NCBI GenBank assembly: GCA_023266075.1
Contig: JAHFRX010000054.1
Coordinates: 1-8,502 of the forward strand
From: Legionellaceae bacterium
GTDB lineage: Bacteria; Pseudomonadota; Gammaproteobacteria; Legionellales; Legionellaceae
Length of the DNA stretch: 8,502 nt
Direction: 5' to 3'
Shown: positions 1 through 6,206 of the stretch, one piece after another
Position numbering within the stretch: the first letter of the stretch is position 1
Layout: every line of letters begins with the position of its first letter
Notes under the pieces: generated by a model
The model's database searches: none
What the model saw: only the letters and a program-made list of their open reading frames with translations
Told to the model about the DNA's origin: nothing
Position numbers and translations under genes: made by a program

Positions 1-2
1 AC

Positions 3-392
3 GTACTTGAAACGCGTAATGGCGGGCATCAAGAGAGTTTAGGTGCTGGTATCATTTTCATTTTAGGTGGCGCGTTATTACTGTATTTACCTTCCAGTGT
101 CAGTATGTTTTCTAACACTTTTTTTGGTGCATCGAATGTTTTAAGTTACAGTAGTAACAATGTTGATCCTTTGTATCATGCCATGATCGTGATTATCGAA
201 ACGACGGGACTATTGTGGTTTGTGCGTGGAACGTATTTAATTGTCAATTCAAGTAAGCCCGGGGATGATAAAATTGGCCCGAAAGGACTTGCTTTCCTGA
301 TTGCCGGTATTCTTTCGATGAACGTTGAGAGCACCATCATCGCACTTGATAATACGTTGCACTATATTTTTGCACTGATGGAGAGTAAGTAG
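3..392 (+). CDS. Dot/Icm type IVB secretion inner-membrane protein, IcmC/DotE/DotV family (5' end missing)
   Basis: The reading frame is open from the window edge to a TAG stop, giving 129 visible residues, so the start lies outside. Three hydrophobic stretches are visible: around GAGIIFILGGALLLYL, around AMIVIIETTGLLWFV, and around GLAFLIAGILSMNV. The segment WFVRGTYLI, then a short polar loop and GPKGLAFLIAGILSMN, is the pattern I associate with IcmC/DotE and its paralogue DotV, small inner-membrane parts of the Dot/Icm secretion machine that Legionella and Coxiella use to deliver effectors. The next gene is on the opposite strand and ends only 7 nt away, so no icmD follows as in the usual icmG-icmC-icmD order. 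That favours a separately placed DotV-like copy or a rearranged locus. Family assignment is fairly confident; the choice between DotE and DotV is open. Confidence 0.75.
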   Translation, partial: VLETRNGGHQESLGAGIIFILGGALLLYLPSSVSMFSNTFFGASNVLSYSSNNVDPLYHAMIVIIETTGLLWFVRGTYLIVNSSKPGDDKIGPKGLAFLIAGILSMNVESTIIALDNTLHYIFALMESK

Positions 393-399
393 GTTTTAT

Positions 400-684
400 T
401 TACTCGTCTTCATCACAAATTTTGAGATGATTAGCTTTAGCAAAATCAAGTATAGCTTGGTACACTTGTGGGCTCGATTCTTTAAGCTTAGGATCGAGTA
501 AAATGCACTTATAACCCGCTTGATTAACAGTCGGTTGTAAGAGTGGAGAATAATGAATGCGGCTGTCTTTGAAACAAGCAAGCGTCCCACTCATTCTTTC
601 GGCCCAGTCACTGGGTCTGAAGATTTTGCCTTGATCCGTGACGCCTTGGATCATAATTTTTTTATCTTTAGTGATTTTACCCAT
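400..684 (-). CDS. DUF3579 family protein
   Basis: A 94-residue cytoplasmic protein of unknown function. The segment IMIQGVTDQGKIFRPSDWAE, followed by RMSGTLACF and a later YSPLLQP, matches the DUF3579 pattern (I-x-G-V-T-x-x-G-x-x-FRPSDWAERL) known from proteobacteria. No signal peptide, membrane segment or catalytic motif is evident; the C-terminus is acidic (CDEDE). The frame is open upstream to 768, but a good promoter on this strand (714-743) would start transcription near 707, which rules out the upstream ATGs and leaves 684 or, less likely, 654. Neither has a strong ribosome binding site. The gene is divergent from pssA and convergent with the Dot/Icm gene. Confidence 0.75.
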   Translation of the reverse strand: MGKITKDKKIMIQGVTDQGKIFRPSDWAERMSGTLACFKDSRIHYSPLLQPTVNQAGYKCILLDPKLKESSPQVYQAILDFAKANHLKICDEDE

Positions 685-713
685 GTATGAACTATCAACA
701 CAATCATGGATGT

Positions 714-743
714 AGTATAGCATTATGCGGTATATTCTGACAG
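714..743 (-). promoter_or_regulatory. Candidate promoter of the DUF3579 gene
   Basis: On the minus strand, CTGTCA (738-743) is followed after 18 nt by TATACT (714-719). A TG one base upstream of the -10 makes it an extended -10 (TGCTATACT). The expected start near 707 gives a leader of about 23 nt to the ATG at 684. It lies in the divergent region with pssA; I see no equally good plus-strand promoter there. Confidence 0.55.
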
Positions 744-783
744 GATTTATAAAGTGCAAAATAAACAATAGAGGTTAGTCATC

Positions 784-1545
784 GTGAAACAAAAAGTATC
801 TGGTATTTATTTATTACCAAATTTATTAACAACGGGTAGTTTATTCGCCGCATTTTATTCGATTGTGGCTTCTTTCAAAGGATTTTATGATGTAGCCGCA
901 ATTGCTATTTTTATTGGAATGATTGCAGATAGTTTAGATGGAAGAATTGCGCGGATGACGAATACACAGACTGATTTTGGTGCCGAGTATGACAGCTTAT
1001 CGGATCTCGTCACGTTTGGTGTAGCGCCTGCGATGTTGATTTATAGTTGGAATTTAGAGCGTCTGGGTAAGTTGGGTTGGCTCGTTGCATTCATTTATAC
1101 AGCGGCTGTTGCCTTGCGACTAGCACGGTTTAATACACAATTGGAAACGGCAGATAAGCGTTTTTTTCAAGGATTGGCGTGCCCCACGGGTGGTGCAATA
1201 TTAGCATCGTTTGTGTGGGTGTGTGAGTCTTACGCGATAGCGGTGCCGAAGGTGTCTGTGGTTGTGGTTGTGTCGTCTTTAATCACATCCATTTTGATGG
1301 TGAGCAATATTCGCTATTATAGTTTTAAAGATTTAGATGTTCGTGGTAAAAATCGATTTTTACATGTCTTAATTATTGTCGTGCTGTTTGTGGCCGTTGC
1401 TTTAAATCCGGCTGTTGTGCTACTGGTGACGTCGGTGGGTTATGCTTTGTCTGGGCCTGTGCAGACCTTAGTTGCCGTGCATCGTGTTCGCCAACATCGA
1501 CGGCAGCTTGCGAAAGGACGTAAGATGAAAAAAAGTGAGCAGTGA
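784..1545 (+). CDS. pssA: CDP-diacylglycerol-serine O-phosphatidyltransferase (phosphatidylserine synthase)
   Basis: A 253-residue inner-membrane enzyme that joins CDP-diacylglycerol and L-serine to give phosphatidylserine and CMP, the first committed step to phosphatidylethanolamine. The CDP-alcohol phosphatidyltransferase signature D-x2-DG-x2-AR-x8-G-x3-D-x3-D is complete: D49, D52, G53, A56, R57, G66, D70, D74. The N-terminal LLPNLLTTGSLFAAF and several further hydrophobic helices fit the membrane-embedded, Bacillus-type (type II) enzyme rather than the phospholipase-D-like E. coli one. The tail is very basic (VHRVRQHRRQLAKGRKMKK) and may contact acidic lipids. The start is GTG, chosen because AGAGG (770-774) sits 9 nt upstream. 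Divergent from the DUF3579 gene. Confidence 0.93.
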   Translation: MKQKVSGIYLLPNLLTTGSLFAAFYSIVASFKGFYDVAAIAIFIGMIADSLDGRIARMTNTQTDFGAEYDSLSDLVTFGVAPAMLIYSWNLERLGKLGWLVAFIYTAAVALRLARFNTQLETADKRFFQGLACPTGGAILASFVWVCESYAIAVPKVSVVVVVSSLITSILMVSNIRYYSFKDLDVRGKNRFLHVLIIVVLFVAVALNPAVVLLVTSVGYALSGPVQTLVAVHRVRQHRRQLAKGRKMKKSEQ

Positions 1546-1568
1546 GCTTACGCGCACAGTATAGTTTG

Positions 1569-1597
1569 TTGTCAACAGACCTTAAACAAGGTATGCT
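1569..1597 (+). promoter_or_regulatory. Candidate promoter for the secreted protein / M13 peptidase pair
   Basis: TTGTCA (1569-1574) and TATGCT (1592-1597) are separated by 17 nt, with 5/6 and 4/6 matches to the sigma-70 boxes. The expected start near 1604 leaves a leader of about 28 nt to the ATG at 1632, so the two exported proteins probably form a unit separate from pssA. Confidence 0.5.
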
Positions 1598-1631
1598 GAT
1601 TTTATCAATTGAGAGGGACAAGGATACGTCA

Positions 1632-1982
1632 ATGAAGTCTTTTCTTTGGGTGGCGCTTACCTTATTTTTGACAATACCCGTGTTTGCAGACTGTGATTTA
1701 CATCGGTTTCGCTGGTCTTGTCAGCTTCCAGCTGTAAAAAAACCGATGATGAATCGATCGTATACGGTGTATTGCAATAATTTACCGGTGTACGTGAACA
1801 GAGAAGCTTATCTTGAAGTGATGCGTTATCAGCATGCCAATGTCAATATGGATCTTATCGTCGATGATGAGTTTATTTCAGGCCCCTGTATACCAGGCAG
1901 CGTTGCCAGTGTTCATCAATCAACATTTATGAGAGAAACACCAATAGGGCAACATTTCATTCCAAAAGGACTGTATAAATAA
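1632..1982 (+). CDS. Small exported four-cysteine protein, function unknown
   Basis: A 116-residue protein with a clear Sec signal peptide: MK, a hydrophobic run to about residue 16, then PVFA with likely cleavage after A19. The mature part is about 97 residues and has four cysteines (C21, C30, C48, C86), an even number consistent with two periplasmic disulfides. The frame is open back to 1542, but the signal peptide and AAGGAT (1620-1625) seven bases upstream of ATG 1632 fix the start. The first mature cysteine follows DC, and no lipobox is present, so it is not a lipoprotein. The segments around YCNNLPVYVN and ANVNMDLIVDDEFISGPCIPG seem to form a compact domain; I have a vague impression of similar Legionella hypothetical proteins but cannot verify it. 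It precedes the M13 peptidase by 4 nt, suggesting co-expression. Confidence 0.8.
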   Translation: MKSFLWVALTLFLTIPVFADCDLHRFRWSCQLPAVKKPMMNRSYTVYCNNLPVYVNREAYLEVMRYQHANVNMDLIVDDEFISGPCIPGSVASVHQSTFMRETPIGQHFIPKGLYK

Positions 1983-1986
1983 TATC

Positions 1987-3981
1987 ATGCACGTATTATC
2001 TCGGATTATTTTATTCTCGCTTAGCTTTTCTGCGTATGCCACTGTGAATAATGGGTTGCACTTAGATTGGATGAATACAAGTGTTTCTCCTCAAAAGAAC
2101 TTTTTTCTTTATGCAAATGGCGCGTGGCAAAAAAATAACGCTATCCCGGCTCACTATGCAAGCTGGGGTTCTTTTTCGGTGTTGATGGAGCAGATTGAAG
2201 CGCTGGTCCATCAGTTGGTGATAGAAGCGGCTCAAGACAAACAGGCCAAACCAGGAAGTCTTATACAAAAAGTAGGGGATTTTTATAGGAGCGGCATGGA
2301 TGAAGCAACCATTCGACGAGAGGGCTTAAACCCGCTTAAACCCCTCTTGGGAAAAATTAAAGCACTCAACGCGTTGAATGAAATCCCTGATCTTGTAGCA
2401 ACGCTGCATTTATTGGGGGTGCATGTGTTGTTTGATTTTGGTGCGATGCAAGATTTTAAAGATAGTCAAAAAATGATAGCGGGTATTACACAAGATGGCT
2501 TAACCCTGCCAGATAGAGATTACTACCTTAAAACGGGCAAAAGCTTCGATGAGATTCGACACGCTTTTTTGACGTATATTAAAACGATCTTGATGTTGAC
2601 TGGAGAGACACCTAAAGTTGCCTCACAACAGGCTAAAATTATTTTGGATATAGAGAAATTACTTGCTCAGGCTTCTAAGCCGCAGGCGGAGCTACGCGAT
2701 CCTGATGCAATTTATCATGTTATGTCTTTAAGTAATCTGAACAAAATGACACCACATTTTTCTTGGTCGCATTATTTAAAAGCACTTGATTTGTCTGAGG
2801 TGTCTAGTATCAATGTTGAAACGCCACTGTTTATCGAGGCGTTAGATAAAACTTTGATGCACATATCGCTCGATGCCTGGCGAGTATATTTACAATGGCA
2901 CGTACTGACAACTTTTGCTGATAATTTACCCGAACCGTTCGAAGAAGCATCATTTAAAATGGTGCAAGTATTAAAAGGGGTTAAGGCTCAGCCGCCTCGG
3001 TGGAAACGTGTTCTTCGTGAAGAAAGTAATAGTCTTGGATTTGCGATGGGAGAGTTATACGTCAAAAAATATACGAAAGAATCGGTGAGACGGCAAGTGA
3101 TTGAAATAACTGATAATATTTATACAGTATTTCAAGAAGAGCTTAAAACATTGCATTGGATGTCTCCTAAAACACGGAAAGCCGCACTTTTAAAGCTTGA
3201 GCTGATGAAAAAACGTATTGGTTATCCTCTCACTTGGTGGAACTACACCTCGTTTCATGTTGAAAAAGGGCCTTATGTATTGAATGTGATGCGTGGTAAT
3301 ACTTATCTTGCAAGGCGAAATTTTCAAAAGATTGGCAAGCCTGTTGATGAAAACGAATGGCATATGACACCACAAATGGTGAATGCGTATTATGATACAT
3401 CGATGAATCAAATTACGATTCCCATGGGGATTTTGGCATCACCTTTTTATGATGAAAATGCACCTCCTGCTGTGAATTATGGTGGTATAGGTGCGGTGAT
3501 TGGTCATGAAATCACGCATGGTTTTGATGATCAGGGGGCTAAGTTTGATGGTTATGGGAATTTAAATAATTGGTGGACAGCAAGTGATCTAAAGCGATTT
3601 CAAGCGGCAAGCGCGTGTTTGTCACAACAGTTTTCGGGCTATGAGGTTGCGGGTTTGCCACTGAGAGGTCCTTTAGTGACGGGTGAAGCAACTGCCGATT
3701 TAGGTGGTGTGAAACTTGCGTACTTAGCTTTTCATGCATCGAAGGCTTACCGTTCAGCGCATGATGTCGCAGGATTTACACCCGATCAACAATTTTTCTT
3801 AAGCTTTGCGCATATTTGGGCGAATAATACACGCCCTGAGCAGGCAAAACTGTGGGTCATTACCGATCCGCATCCTCCGGCGATGTACCGTGTGAATGGC
3901 AGTATAGCTAACGTAGATGCATTTAAACAAGCATTCGGTATAGTGCTATCCAATGAAGGAAAAAATTGCCAGATCTGGTGA
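1987..3981 (+). CDS. Exported M13 family (neprilysin/PepO-type) zinc metallopeptidase
   Basis: A 664-residue zinc endopeptidase expected to cut peptides outside the cytoplasm. A Sec signal peptide is visible, with likely cleavage after AYA at residue 18. The N-terminal NFFLYANGAWQKNNAIP matches the bacterial M13 start domain. In the catalytic domain, N466-A-Y-Y is the substrate-binding NAYY motif, H507-E-I-T-H511 binds zinc and holds the catalytic glutamate, and E567-A-T-A-D571 supplies the third zinc ligand and its partner aspartate. H629 and R635 in DPHPPAMYRVNG match the transition-state histidine and substrate-carboxylate arginine of neprilysin. The protein ends in CQIW, the family C-terminal C-x-x-W. 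GEATAD replaces the more usual GENIAD but keeps both acids. No ribosome binding site lies at normal distance (AAAAGGA is 16 nt away), so translation may be coupled to the preceding gene. Length is normal; all catalytic residues are present. Confidence 0.93.
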   Translation: MHVLSRIILFSLSFSAYATVNNGLHLDWMNTSVSPQKNFFLYANGAWQKNNAIPAHYASWGSFSVLMEQIEALVHQLVIEAAQDKQAKPGSLIQKVGDFYRSGMDEATIRREGLNPLKPLLGKIKALNALNEIPDLVATLHLLGVHVLFDFGAMQDFKDSQKMIAGITQDGLTLPDRDYYLKTGKSFDEIRHAFLTYIKTILMLTGETPKVASQQAKIILDIEKLLAQASKPQAELRDPDAIYHVMSLSNLNKMTPHFSWSHYLKALDLSEVSSINVETPLFIEALDKTLMHISLDAWRVYLQWHVLTTFADNLPEPFEEASFKMVQVLKGVKAQPPRWKRVLREESNSLGFAMGELYVKKYTKESVRRQVIEITDNIYTVFQEELKTLHWMSPKTRKAALLKLELMKKRIGYPLTWWNYTSFHVEKGPYVLNVMRGNTYLARRNFQKIGKPVDENEWHMTPQMVNAYYDTSMNQITIPMGILASPFYDENAPPAVNYGGIGAVIGHEITHGFDDQGAKFDGYGNLNNWWTASDLKRFQAASACLSQQFSGYEVAGLPLRGPLVTGEATADLGGVKLAYLAFHASKAYRSAHDVAGFTPDQQFFLSFAHIWANNTRPEQAKLWVITDPHPPAMYRVNGSIANVDAFKQAFGIVLSNEGKNCQIW

Positions 3982-3990
3982 TAAAAATAC

Positions 3991-4260
3991 CTACTCAGGC
4001 TCGCCAAAGCGATGATTGATGAGGGTGGTGAGCGCATGATGCATCTCTTTTTCGTCAGGGCCTTCAATGATTAAAGTCAGTTCGGTGCCTTGTGTCGCTG
4101 CAAGTAGCATGACGCTCATAATGCTTTTGCCATTGATAGTTTGTTGACCTTTCGTAATGTCAATATGACTTTGAAATTTACTGGCCGTAGAGACAAACTT
4201 GGCTGACGCTCTCGCATGTAAGCCAAGTTTATTAATGATGGTGATTTCTGTTTTAACCAT
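3991..4260 (-). CDS. ptsO: HPr family phosphocarrier, NPr type
   Basis: An 89-residue cytoplasmic phosphocarrier. The active-site segment NKLGLHARAS places the phosphorylated histidine at H15, exactly the classical position, and S46 lies in INGKSIMSVMLLAA, the second conserved helix; the K-S-I-M-x-V-M-x-L-A-A form is typical of the nitrogen-PTS protein NPr. In many gammaproteobacteria NPr is the last gene of rpoN-hpf-ptsN-rapZ-npr; here it follows hpf directly by 31 nt, with ptsN and rapZ not between them. Without sugar permeases in view, a regulatory rather than transport role is the reasonable inference. It ends 9 nt from the convergent M13 gene. The ribosome binding site is weak, fitting downstream position in the hpf transcript. 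It could equally be named ptsH if the organism has only one HPr. Confidence 0.88.
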   Translation of the reverse strand: MVKTEITIINKLGLHARASAKFVSTASKFQSHIDITKGQQTINGKSIMSVMLLAATQGTELTLIIEGPDEKEMHHALTTLINHRFGEPE

Positions 4261-4291
4261 GTGAGACCATACGTGGTGAAATACGATTTAA

Positions 4292-4588
4292 TTACTCTCG
4301 ATGATCACTCATCTTCTCTTTGTGTTTCATGATTTGTCGATTGAGCTTATCAATGAGTGCATCAACGGCTACGTACATGTCTTCTTCCGAAGAGGCACTG
4401 GCATGAATTTCAGCTTTGTTCGCGAGGATGGTGGCTTCAGCGACATGATCAAGCCTTTCAAGATGGAAGGTAAAATGAGCTGAAATCATTTTATCAAAAT
4501 GACGCTCTAGGCGAGAAAACTTCTCTTTAACATAGATTTTTAGGGCATCTGTGACATCAATACCGTGACCTGTATATTCGATTTGCAT
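4292..4588 (-). CDS. hpf: Ribosome hibernation promoting factor, short form
   Basis: A 98-residue protein of the HPF/YfiA (sigma-54 modulation, S30AE) family that binds the decoding region of the small ribosomal subunit and promotes inactive 100S dimers in slow-growing cells. The start MQIEYTGHGIDVTDALKIYV followed by KEKFSRLERHFDK is the family's beta-alpha opening; EDMYVAVDALIDKLNRQIMKHKEK is the characteristic C-terminal helix. The length fits short HPF, without the extra dimerisation domain of long HPF. AAAAGGAGT (4594-4602) lies at ideal distance from the ATG. It is downstream of rpmB-rpmG but appears to have its own promoter (4647-4675), which would let it respond separately from ribosomal protein supply. 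NPr follows in the same direction. Confidence 0.92.
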   Translation of the reverse strand: MQIEYTGHGIDVTDALKIYVKEKFSRLERHFDKMISAHFTFHLERLDHVAEATILANKAEIHASASSEEDMYVAVDALIDKLNRQIMKHKEKMSDHRE

Positions 4589-4612
4589 GGTAAACTCCTT
4601 TTACTACCGAAC

Positions 4613-4644
4613 AGAAGTGAGATATTCAGTAACACCTCACTTCT
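4613..4644. repeat. Perfect 9-bp inverted repeat at the predicted hpf transcription start
   Basis: AGAAGTGAG (4613-4621) and CTCACTTCT (4636-4644) are exact reverse complements around a 14-nt gap. On the minus strand the first arm coincides with the expected hpf start (about 4640). It could be an operator, an RNA hairpin in rpmG read-through transcript, or an attenuator; no U-run follows on the minus strand, so a simple terminator is unlikely. Confidence 0.6.
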
Positions 4645-4646
4645 TA

Positions 4647-4675
4647 AGTCTAATTGCTTTAATGATGTTTATCAA
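4647..4675 (-). promoter_or_regulatory. Candidate hpf promoter
   Basis: On the minus strand TTGATA (4670-4675; 5/6 match) is followed after 17 nt by TAGACT (4647-4652; 4/6 match). Transcription would begin near 4640, about 50 nt before the hpf ATG. The box pair lies wholly between rpmG and hpf. Confidence 0.5.
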
Positions 4676-4698
4676 ATGAACAAATGAATTTTTGATAA
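4669..4698. repeat. Perfect 8-bp AT-rich inverted repeat after rpmG
   Basis: TTATCAAA (4669-4676) and TTTGATAA (4691-4698) flank 14 nt, directly adjacent to the rpmG stop codon. The left arm contains the -35 box of the hpf promoter. A stem this AT-rich without a U-run is a poor intrinsic terminator; an RNA-end-stabilising or regulatory role is possible. Confidence 0.45.
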
Positions 4699-4863
4699 CT
4701 ATTTTACTTTTTTCTCTTTGAAAAGAACGTGCTTACGAACAACAGGATCAAACATCATCAATTCGAGTTTTTCCGGATGATTACGTGGATTTTTAGTTGT
4801 TGTTACAAAATAACCAGTCCCTGCGGTTGATTCCATTTTAACAATGATGGTCACAGCGGCCAT
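4699..4863 (-). CDS. rpmG: 50S ribosomal protein L33
   Basis: A 54-residue protein, MAAVTIIVKMESTAGTGYF onward, with STAGTGYFVTTTKNPRNHPE and then KLELMMFDPVVRKHV, the standard L33 pattern, very close in length to the E. coli protein. It belongs to the large ribosomal subunit near the E site. No zinc-binding cysteine pairs are present, so it is the zinc-independent (C-minus) form, the usual one in gammaproteobacteria. TAAGGAGTT (around 4867-4875) provides a strong ribosome binding site. It follows rpmB by 14 nt in the conserved rpmBG order. It is short enough to be missed by ORF finders with a 60-codon cut-off. Confidence 0.95.
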   Translation of the reverse strand: MAAVTIIVKMESTAGTGYFVTTTKNPRNHPEKLELMMFDPVVRKHVLFKEKKVK

Positions 4864-4877
4864 GATAACTCCTTAAA

Positions 4878-5114
4878 TTAAACTTTTTCGCCTTTTTCGC
4901 GCAACATATCAAGAATCGCCTTAATGCCCAGCTTATCAATCATGCGAATACCTTTAGTACTCACTTTAAGCGTAACAAAGCGATTTTCTTCAGCAACCCA
5001 AATCCGACGGTGTTGAATATTAGGTAAAAACCGTCGTCTTGTTTTATTGTTGGCGTGCGACACATTATTTCCACTAATGGGGCGCTTGCCGGTGACTTGA
5101 CAAACTCGTGACAT
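4878..5114 (-). CDS. rpmB: 50S ribosomal protein L28
   Basis: A 78-residue large-subunit protein, exactly the E. coli L28 length. The start MSRVCQVTGKRPISGNNVSH, the basic TRRRFLPN stretch, and RFVTLKVSTKGIRMIDK followed by the REKGEKV tail are all diagnostic. An in-frame ATG seven codons upstream (5135) is rejected, because GGAG (5121-5124) is correctly spaced for ATG 5114 and homologues start with MSRVCQ. It is the first gene of the rpmB-rpmG unit, driven by the promoter at 5161-5189, and is divergent from the Rpn-type gene. Confidence 0.97.
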   Translation of the reverse strand: MSRVCQVTGKRPISGNNVSHANNKTRRRFLPNIQHRRIWVAEENRFVTLKVSTKGIRMIDKLGIKAILDMLREKGEKV

Positions 5115-5160
5115 AATAAACTCCGAAACTCTCAATTTGTTTAGCTAAATGAAGTGGCGA

Positions 5161-5189
5161 TTTATATCAAATATTTCGATTTGATGCAA
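5161..5189 (-). promoter_or_regulatory. Candidate rpmBG promoter
   Basis: On the minus strand TTGCAT (5184-5189) and TATAAA (5161-5166) are 17 nt apart, a strong sigma-70 arrangement. The spacer itself holds a small inverted repeat, TCAAAT/ATTTGA (5167-5184). The predicted start near 5154 gives a leader of about 40 nt before rpmB. Confidence 0.6.
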
Positions 5190-5235
5190 GTTTTTCGGTG
5201 TTCATCAACGCATTTAAATTTACTGAGTAACTCGA

Positions 5236-5264
5236 TTTACTGGACTACCTAAAGGCGATATACT
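5236..5264 (+). promoter_or_regulatory. Candidate promoter of the Rpn-type gene
   Basis: TTTACT (5236-5241) and TATACT (5259-5264; 5/6 match) are separated by 17 nt. Transcription would begin near 5271, about 22 nt before ATG 5293. It is back to back with the rpmBG promoter. Confidence 0.45.
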
Positions 5265-5292
5265 CAAACGTTCAAAACGAGATGAGAAAGAT

Positions 5293-6204
5293 ATGACTTT
5301 AATTACGCCAAGAGTAGACATAGCGTTCAAAAAAATCTTTGGCGTTGAAGAGAACAAAGATTTGCTAATACTGTTGATTAATGCGATTGTCAGCAAAAAA
5401 GACCAAGTGGCCGATGTTACTTTACTCAACCCATACAATCCTCAAAACTTCAGGAATGACAAATTATCGATTTTAGACATTAAAGCAATTGGCGAGAATG
5501 GAAAACGGTTTAATATCGAGATACAAATTACAGATGAAGCAGATTACAACAAAAGAGCGTTGTATTATTGGGCAAAGCTTTATACCGAGCAATTAAAACA
5601 TGCGGAGGATTACGGTAAATTATCTAAAGCGATTGGCATTCATATTCTTAATTTCACCAGCATTCCGGAGTCGGATAAGTACCACAATGTATTTCATATC
5701 GTTGAAAAAGAAAATGGACTCGAATACTTTAAAGACTTGGAGTTACACACAATCGAGCTTAAAAAATTTGCAAATTCGGTGAGTAATGATATATCAGATA
5801 TTATTGAGAAGATGAAGACGTCGCTTGATATTTGGGCTGCTTTTTTAACTAAATATAATTTATTGGACAAAGATAATCTACCCAAAAGACTGGAGCATAC
5901 AGGCTTAAGAAAGGCACTCAACGTGCTTGAAGTGATGAACTTTAATGATCAAGAAAGAGAGGATTATGATAATCATTTGAAGTGGCTGCAAATTCAAATC
6001 AATACCTTAAAAAATTACGAACAAAGAGGTCTTGAAAAAGGTCTTGAAAAAGGTTTTGCTGAAGGTAAGGCTGAAGGTATTGAACAAAGCACTCATCAAA
6101 TGATCCGAGCTATGCTTACGAATGGCTTAGATCCCGAATTTATTGCAAACAGCACGAACATTGAAATAAGTCTGATTAACAGCATTAAAAATAGCATGCG
6201 CTAA
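5293..6204 (+). CDS. Rpn family recombination-promoting nuclease / PD-(D/E)XK nuclease family transposase
   Basis: A 303-residue protein of the Rpn/PDDEXK_2 group (YhgA-like, often labelled putative transposase), whose studied members are DNA endonucleases linked to RecA-independent horizontal gene transfer. The N-terminal ITPRVDIAFKKIFG is the family opening. The nuclease core reads D62 in SILDIKA and E76-I-Q78 in FNIEIQ, the D-x13-E-x-Q form usual in this family, followed by YNKRALYYWAKLYTEQL. The C-terminus carries the common Gly-Glu-Lys repeat tail (EKGLEKGFAEGKAEG) and then a helical end. Length is typical and the frame is intact, so it may be active. Codon use is AT-rich compared with trmB and pssA, consistent with acquisition, though I have not measured it. 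No IS ends are recognisable, so it is a solitary gene rather than part of an intact transposon. The ribosome binding site is weak (GAGAAAGAT). Confidence 0.85.
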   Translation: MTLITPRVDIAFKKIFGVEENKDLLILLINAIVSKKDQVADVTLLNPYNPQNFRNDKLSILDIKAIGENGKRFNIEIQITDEADYNKRALYYWAKLYTEQLKHAEDYGKLSKAIGIHILNFTSIPESDKYHNVFHIVEKENGLEYFKDLELHTIELKKFANSVSNDISDIIEKMKTSLDIWAAFLTKYNLLDKDNLPKRLEHTGLRKALNVLEVMNFNDQEREDYDNHLKWLQIQINTLKNYEQRGLEKGLEKGFAEGKAEGIEQSTHQMIRAMLTNGLDPEFIANSTNIEISLINSIKNSMR

Positions 6205-6206
6205 TT

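Noticed and set aside
1542..1631. 30-codon N-terminal extension of the secreted protein
   Set aside because: It would bury the signal peptide and overlap the pssA stop; a good ribosome binding site and promoter support ATG 1632.
4301..4483. 60-codon plus-strand frame inside hpf
   Set aside because: Antisense shadow of hpf with no ribosome binding site or recognisable motif.
4641..4665. Possible PmrA-like direct repeat (TTAA motifs) upstream of hpf
   Set aside because: The two TTAA-containing stretches do not keep the spacing and flanking bases I would expect of a PmrA box.
5115..5135. Upstream ATG for rpmB
   Set aside because: L28 proteins begin MSRVCQVTGKRP and GGAG at 5121-5124 is spaced for ATG 5114.
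5220..5438. 72-codon minus-strand frame over the start of the Rpn-type gene
   Set aside because: Shadow of the well-supported plus-strand gene; it would read through the candidate promoter region and has no motif.
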